NCBI GenBank assembly: GCA_934278965.1
Contig: CAKQWL010000137.1
Coordinates: 1-17,206, forward strand
DNA from: an uncultured Clostridia bacterium
GTDB lineage: Bacteria; Bacillota; Clostridia; Peptostreptococcales; Anaerovoracaceae
Direction of reading: 5' to 3'
DNA length: 17,206 nucleotides
How positions within the stretch are numbered: the first letter of the stretch is position 1; each line of letters starts with the position of its first letter. A program made the translations under genes and the position numbers. The notes below the pieces were generated by a model. That model saw nothing but the letters and a program-made list of their open reading frames with translations, did not search any database and was not told where the DNA came from. Below, piece after piece: positions 14,540-17,206 of the stretch.

Positions 14540-16081
14540 ATGACAGACGAAAGAAATGTACATGTAAACCTTGAGCAGGAAGGCGATTTGTCGGAAGAAC
14601 AGCTGACAGAACAGAGAGTGATCCGAAGAGAGAAGCTCCGCAAGCTTCAGGAAATGGGCAGAAATCCGTTCCTCGTGGAGACTTGGGATGTCGATGCGTA
14701 CAGCAAGGATGTTCGGGACAATTTCGAAAAGTGGGAAGGCAAGACGGTATCGATGGCGGGCCGTATTATGGCGAACCGCCACATGGGCAAGGCTTCTTTC
14801 ATCGATATTCTCGATCGTGACGGTAAGATTCAGGCCTACATTCGTCAGGATGAAATCACGCCGGAAGAGTACGAAATCTTCCTTACTTACGATATCGGCG
14901 ATATCGTAGGTTTCGTCGGCGAAGTATTCAAGACGAGACACGGTGAGGTGTCGGTGAAGGTGCATAAGCTGGTGCTCCTCAGCAAGTCCCTCCAGGTACT
15001 CCCGAACAAATGGCATGGATTGAAGGACATCGACCAGAGATACCGTCAGAGATATGTAGATTTGATCATCAATCCGGAAGTACGGGAAATGTTCTATAAG
15101 AGAGCCGCAATCATTCATGAGATTAAGAGAACCCTCGAAGAGGATTTCGGTTATCTCGAAGTCGATACGCCGATCCTGACAACGATTGCGGGCGGCGCGA
15201 ACGCAAGACCGTTCAACACCCATCACAACACGCTGGATTTGGACATGAAGATGCGTATTTCCAACGAGCTTTTCCTGAAGAGATGCGTAGTCGGCGGTCT
15301 GGACCGTGTCTATGAAATGGGCAAGATGTTCCGAAACGAAGGAATGGACAGAAATCACAATCCGGAATTTACTTCCATGGAGTGTTACGCGGCTTATACC
15401 AACATGGAGTTCGTAATGGAGGTAACCGAAACGGTTGTTTCCAACGCAGCGATGAAGGCGAACGGCTCGATGAAGATCAATTATCAGGGAAAGGAATTTG
15501 ACCTGACTCCGCCGTGGAGAAGACTGAAGATGTCCGACGCAGTAAAGGAAATTACCGGCGTGGACTTCGATAAGATTACAACGGATGAAGAGGCAAGAGA
15601 GGCGGCCATTCAGTACGGAATGGATCCGGAAGACGCAAATAAGTGGACACGCGGCAAGATTCTCGCGGAAATGTTCGAGGACTACTGCGAAGATGTTCCG
15701 GGATATCTGGACGGACCGGTCTTCGTAGTCGGCCACCCGGTAGAGATTTCCCCGCTTGCAAAGAGAGATCCGGAAGATCCGAGAATCACCAGAAGATTCG
15801 AAGCGTATATCAACGGATGGGAAATCGCCAACGCGTTCTCCGAGCTGAATGACCCAATCGACCAGTACGAGAGATTCGCAGAGCAGCAGGCGCAGCTCGA
15901 CAGCGGAGAAGATGACGAGGCACATCCGATGGATCTGGACTTCGTCAACGCACTTGAAGTAGGACTTCCGCCGACCGGAGGCCTCGGAATCGGAATCGAC
16001 CGTGTCATCATGCTGGTAACGAACGCGCCGTCGATTCGCGATATCATGCTCTTCCCGACCATGAAGCCGCTGGACAAATAA
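14540..16081 (+). CDS. lysS: Lysyl-tRNA synthetase, class II
   Basis: Charges tRNA-Lys with lysine in the cytoplasm. The protein has 513 residues, close to the usual 490-510. The N-terminal anticodon-binding OB fold runs about 65-165 (VSMAGRIMANRHMGKASF). The class II catalytic core follows: RQRYVDLI near 170, motif 2 KMFRNEGMDRNHNPEFTSME around residue 262, and motif 3 GGLGIGIDRVIMLV from 480 with the ATP-binding Arg488. DTPILT and GGANARPFNTHHN are typical of LysRS. The N-terminal 25 residues are a charged, Glu-rich extension. GAGAGGGAAAG precedes the ATG. It forms an operon with greA and ends at a strong terminator; no T-box leader is seen before greA. Confidence 0.97.
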   Translation: MTDERNVHVNLEQEGDLSEEQLTEQRVIRREKLRKLQEMGRNPFLVETWDVDAYSKDVRDNFEKWEGKTVSMAGRIMANRHMGKASFIDILDRDGKIQAYIRQDEITPEEYEIFLTYDIGDIVGFVGEVFKTRHGEVSVKVHKLVLLSKSLQVLPNKWHGLKDIDQRYRQRYVDLIINPEVREMFYKRAAIIHEIKRTLEEDFGYLEVDTPILTTIAGGANARPFNTHHNTLDLDMKMRISNELFLKRCVVGGLDRVYEMGKMFRNEGMDRNHNPEFTSMECYAAYTNMEFVMEVTETVVSNAAMKANGSMKINYQGKEFDLTPPWRRLKMSDAVKEITGVDFDKITTDEEAREAAIQYGMDPEDANKWTRGKILAEMFEDYCEDVPGYLDGPVFVVGHPVEISPLAKRDPEDPRITRRFEAYINGWEIANAFSELNDPIDQYERFAEQQAQLDSGEDDEAHPMDLDFVNALEVGLPPTGGLGIGIDRVIMLVTNAPSIRDIMLFPTMKPLDK

Positions 16082-16091
16082 AGTCTGTATC

Positions 16092-16109
16092 AGTCTATAC
16101 ACATAGACT
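16092..16109 (+). repeat. Small hairpin just after lysS
   Basis: AGTCTAT and ATAGACT form a perfect 7-bp stem with an ACAC loop, ten bases after the stop codon. AGTCT also occurs at 16082-16086. No T run follows, so it may protect the transcript 3' end or do nothing. Confidence 0.4.
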
Positions 16110-16158
16110 TACAGAAAGTTATGTTCCGACAATCTTTGTAATTTTAATCATGTTCCGA

Positions 16159-16190
16159 AGCCCACCGAGAAATCGGTGGGCTTTTTGTTT
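16159..16190 (+). terminator. Intrinsic terminator of greA-lysS
   Basis: AGCCCACCGA (16159-16168) pairs perfectly with TCGGTGGGCT (16173-16182) around a GAAA tetraloop and is followed by TTTTTGTTTCT. This is a textbook Rho-independent terminator. Confidence 0.95.
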
Positions 16191-16474
16191 CTGCTCGTTT
16201 CATTCCAAAACAGAATGTGATGGTTTTTTTTGTTTTCATTTATTAGAAGTGTAGGGCAAAACACCCTGCACGATCCTTGAAATTGGCTACTATGAAATCT
16301 TGAGCTACGGAGTACCGAAGTATTAAAAGAACTGCCACCCATTGGGGTGGCAGCTACATAGTTAAAAATCAAGAGACTGTTTCAAGTTTTGTGTAAACCT
16401 CAAAATCGGTGTGGAAAATCAACGAATAATGTACACGGCTCAGGGTATCTGTTGGATATGGGTTACCTCTGGAA
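16191..16474. other. AT-rich non-coding stretch with hairpins, possible mobile-element remnant
   Basis: No gene is supported here; the one minus-strand frame of 74 codons (16148-16372) spans two terminator-like stems and has no ribosome site. The stretch holds a hairpin at 16247-16269 (GTGTAGGG with CCCTGCAC, one G-T pair), a second perfect hairpin at 16332-16353, and a segment at 16372-16400 (GAGACTGTTTCAAGTTTTGT and on) that reminds me of IS256-family terminal repeats. The spacing of compact stems also recalls right ends of IS200/IS605 elements. Both ideas are inference from general appearance. Confidence 0.35.
16332..16353 (-). terminator. Hairpin, probable terminator for the leftward gene
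   Basis: CTGCCACCC (16332-16340) and GGGTGGCAG (16345-16353) form a perfect 9-bp stem with an ATTG loop. On the minus strand the stem is followed by TTCTTTTAATA, suiting termination of the leftward gene ending at 16475. On the plus strand no T run follows. Confidence 0.55.
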
Positions 16475-16990
16475 TTATAGTGTGATGGTAATATCTTCGC
16501 GGACTGTTGTACTTAAGCGGATTTCTATTTTCTTTGGATCGGTTATCGGGTCTCCGTTCCATAAATGAAGATTCCGCGCTAAAACCCATCCGCAGTCACT
16601 GCCGCCAAGCTTATACATTTCGATTATTGAATCAGGTAATTCTAAATGCTTTTCGGGATTATCATAATATGGATTTATACTTGTTCCGCACCCATGAGAA
16701 AATTTAAGCTGCCGATCGTCTACTTTCAAAGATGTTCTTTGGTCAAATGTAAAAGGATTGTCTTCGTCATTTACAACTTGGTTACTTGTTACATTATCCA
16801 TGAATTTTAAAATATCTTCTTTTTTGATTTTTTTGCAGTAGTCGATAATAATGCCTGCATTACATAGATATATTGCGTTGAAGCGCCAGAAAGCATTTGC
16901 AAATTCCTTTTCGATATTTAAAATGCTTACCGCAGCCCAATCCGTAAATTTCTCCTGACCCCAACACAAAGCTTCTAATTTAATTACCAT
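16475..16990 (-). CDS. Hypothetical protein, 171 residues
   Basis: I do not recognise this family. The ATG at 16988-16990 is chosen because CGGAGG lies seven bases before it; a longer frame reaching 17143 would read the neighbouring His-rich coding region out of frame as threonine-rich sequence and is rejected. The protein has no signal peptide or membrane segment. It starts MVIKLEALCWGQEKFTDWAA, has a central charged part (KKIKKEDILKFMDNV), and ends with a strand-rich C-terminus (EIRLSTTVREDITITL). Several Trp and Cys residues suggest a folded cytoplasmic protein. Its base composition is clearly AT-richer than its neighbours, which suggests later acquisition. Small, orphan, AT-rich genes like this include immunity proteins of toxin systems, but nothing here proves that. 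It lies 40 bases after the NifX-like gene and may be cotranscribed with it. Confidence 0.75.
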   Translation of the reverse strand: MVIKLEALCWGQEKFTDWAAVSILNIEKEFANAFWRFNAIYLCNAGIIIDYCKKIKKEDILKFMDNVTSNQVVNDEDNPFTFDQRTSLKVDDRQLKFSHGCGTSINPYYDNPEKHLELPDSIIEMYKLGGSDCGWVLARNLHLWNGDPITDPKKIEIRLSTTVREDITITL

Positions 16991-17030
16991 GTTATGCCTC
17001 CGATTCTTAGTTCTTCCGATTTTCGGTTTT

Positions 17031-17206
17031 TCAGTGGCATCCGTGGTCGCCGCAATCGTGATGACCGCATCCGTGGTCGCCGCAGCTGTGCCCGCCCTCG
17101 CCGTGCGCGTGGTCGTGGTGGTCACAGTGAACATGGGGATCATAACCCAGAGTTCCGTTGATCAGCGCGTTTACCGCGGTGTCCGCCTCGCCGCTGACGC
17201 CGCCAT
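17031..17206 (-). CDS. C-terminal end of a NifX/NifB-like metal-cluster-binding protein with His/Cys-rich tail (partial)
   Basis: Only the last 57 residues are in the window; the gene continues past the right edge. It reads GGVSGEADTAVNALINGTLG, then a tail extremely rich in His, Cys, Asp and Gly (for example VHCDHHDHAHGEGG, SCGDHGCGHHDCGD), ending at a TGA (17031-17033). The GGVSGxAD...A...L.G.L pattern followed by a metal-binding tail is what I know from Clostridia proteins of the dinitrogenase iron-molybdenum cofactor-binding (NifX/NifB C-terminal) group, mostly of unknown role outside nitrogen fixation. The tail could bind nickel, zinc or iron. Another His-tailed metal chaperone is possible. 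The tail contains an 18-bp direct repeat. Confidence 0.55.
   Translation of the reverse strand, partial: GGVSGEADTAVNALINGTLGYDPHVHCDHHDHAHGEGGHSCGDHGCGHHDCGDHGCH
17037..17084. repeat. 18-bp direct repeat in the His/Cys-rich tail
   Basis: GCATCCGTGGTCGCCGCA occurs at 17037-17054 and 17067-17084, starting 30 bp apart. It encodes the repeated CGDHGC element of the metal-binding tail, so the tail may have grown by duplication and its length may vary between strains. Confidence 0.9.

Noticed and set aside
14051-16102. 683-codon open frame on the minus strand opposite greA-lysS
   Set aside because: It is an antisense shadow of two certain genes, spans their intergenic gap, has no ribosome site and no recognisable domain.
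16991-17143. Threonine/alanine-rich N-terminal extension of the 171-residue protein
   Set aside because: It is the out-of-frame reading of the neighbouring His/Cys-rich tail; CGGAGG before 16990 marks the real start.

Overview
The window looks like chromosomal DNA from an anaerobic Bacillota (Clostridia-type) bacterium. The signs are purine-rich AGGAGG-like ribosome binding sites, promoters close to TTGACA/TATAAT, a greA-lysS pair, an S-layer-homology (SLH) surface protein, a COG3457-type amino acid racemase, and a His/Cys-tailed protein of the NifX/NifB-like cofactor-binding group. Most of the DNA is of moderate to high GC. The 171-codon gene near the right end and the non-coding stretch beside it are visibly AT-richer.

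Layout from left to right. (1) 1-1046 is a scar: a fragment of a conjugative-element FtsK/TcpA-like protein runs into a short inverted repeat and then into the C-terminal half of a P1B-type metal ATPase with no phosphorylation domain. (2) 1170-2672 holds a GNAT acetyltransferase whose last codons are frame-shifted by a 17-bp tandem duplication, converging on a MerR-family regulator that carries an in-frame 36-bp tandem duplication. The two genes share a bidirectional terminator. (3) 2673-6054 has a divergent promoter region with a MerR-type promoter (19-bp spacer containing a dyad), followed by a secreted SLH protein of about 1036 residues. (4) 6196-9010 is a phosphate-type ABC import cluster: a membrane-anchored binding protein whose two half-domains appear in reversed order, then PstC and PstA, with no pstB or phoU following. 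(5) 9038-13928 is a probable operon of two paralogous long-chain acyl-CoA synthetase-type AMP-forming ligases and a PLP-dependent racemase. (6) 13969-16190 is greA-lysS with a strong promoter and a strong terminator. (7) 16191-17206 is an AT-rich non-coding stretch with hairpins and possible IS remnants, an unrecognised leftward gene, and the C-terminal end of a NifX-like protein running off the window.

The most unusual items are the apparently circularly permuted PstS-like protein in an ATPase-less pst cluster, the MerR-type promoter placed in front of a cell-surface protein, and two recent-looking short tandem duplications in neighbouring convergent genes, one of which changes the reading frame. 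No CRISPR array, rRNA or tRNA was seen. Family assignments rest on motif recognition by eye, not on database searches.
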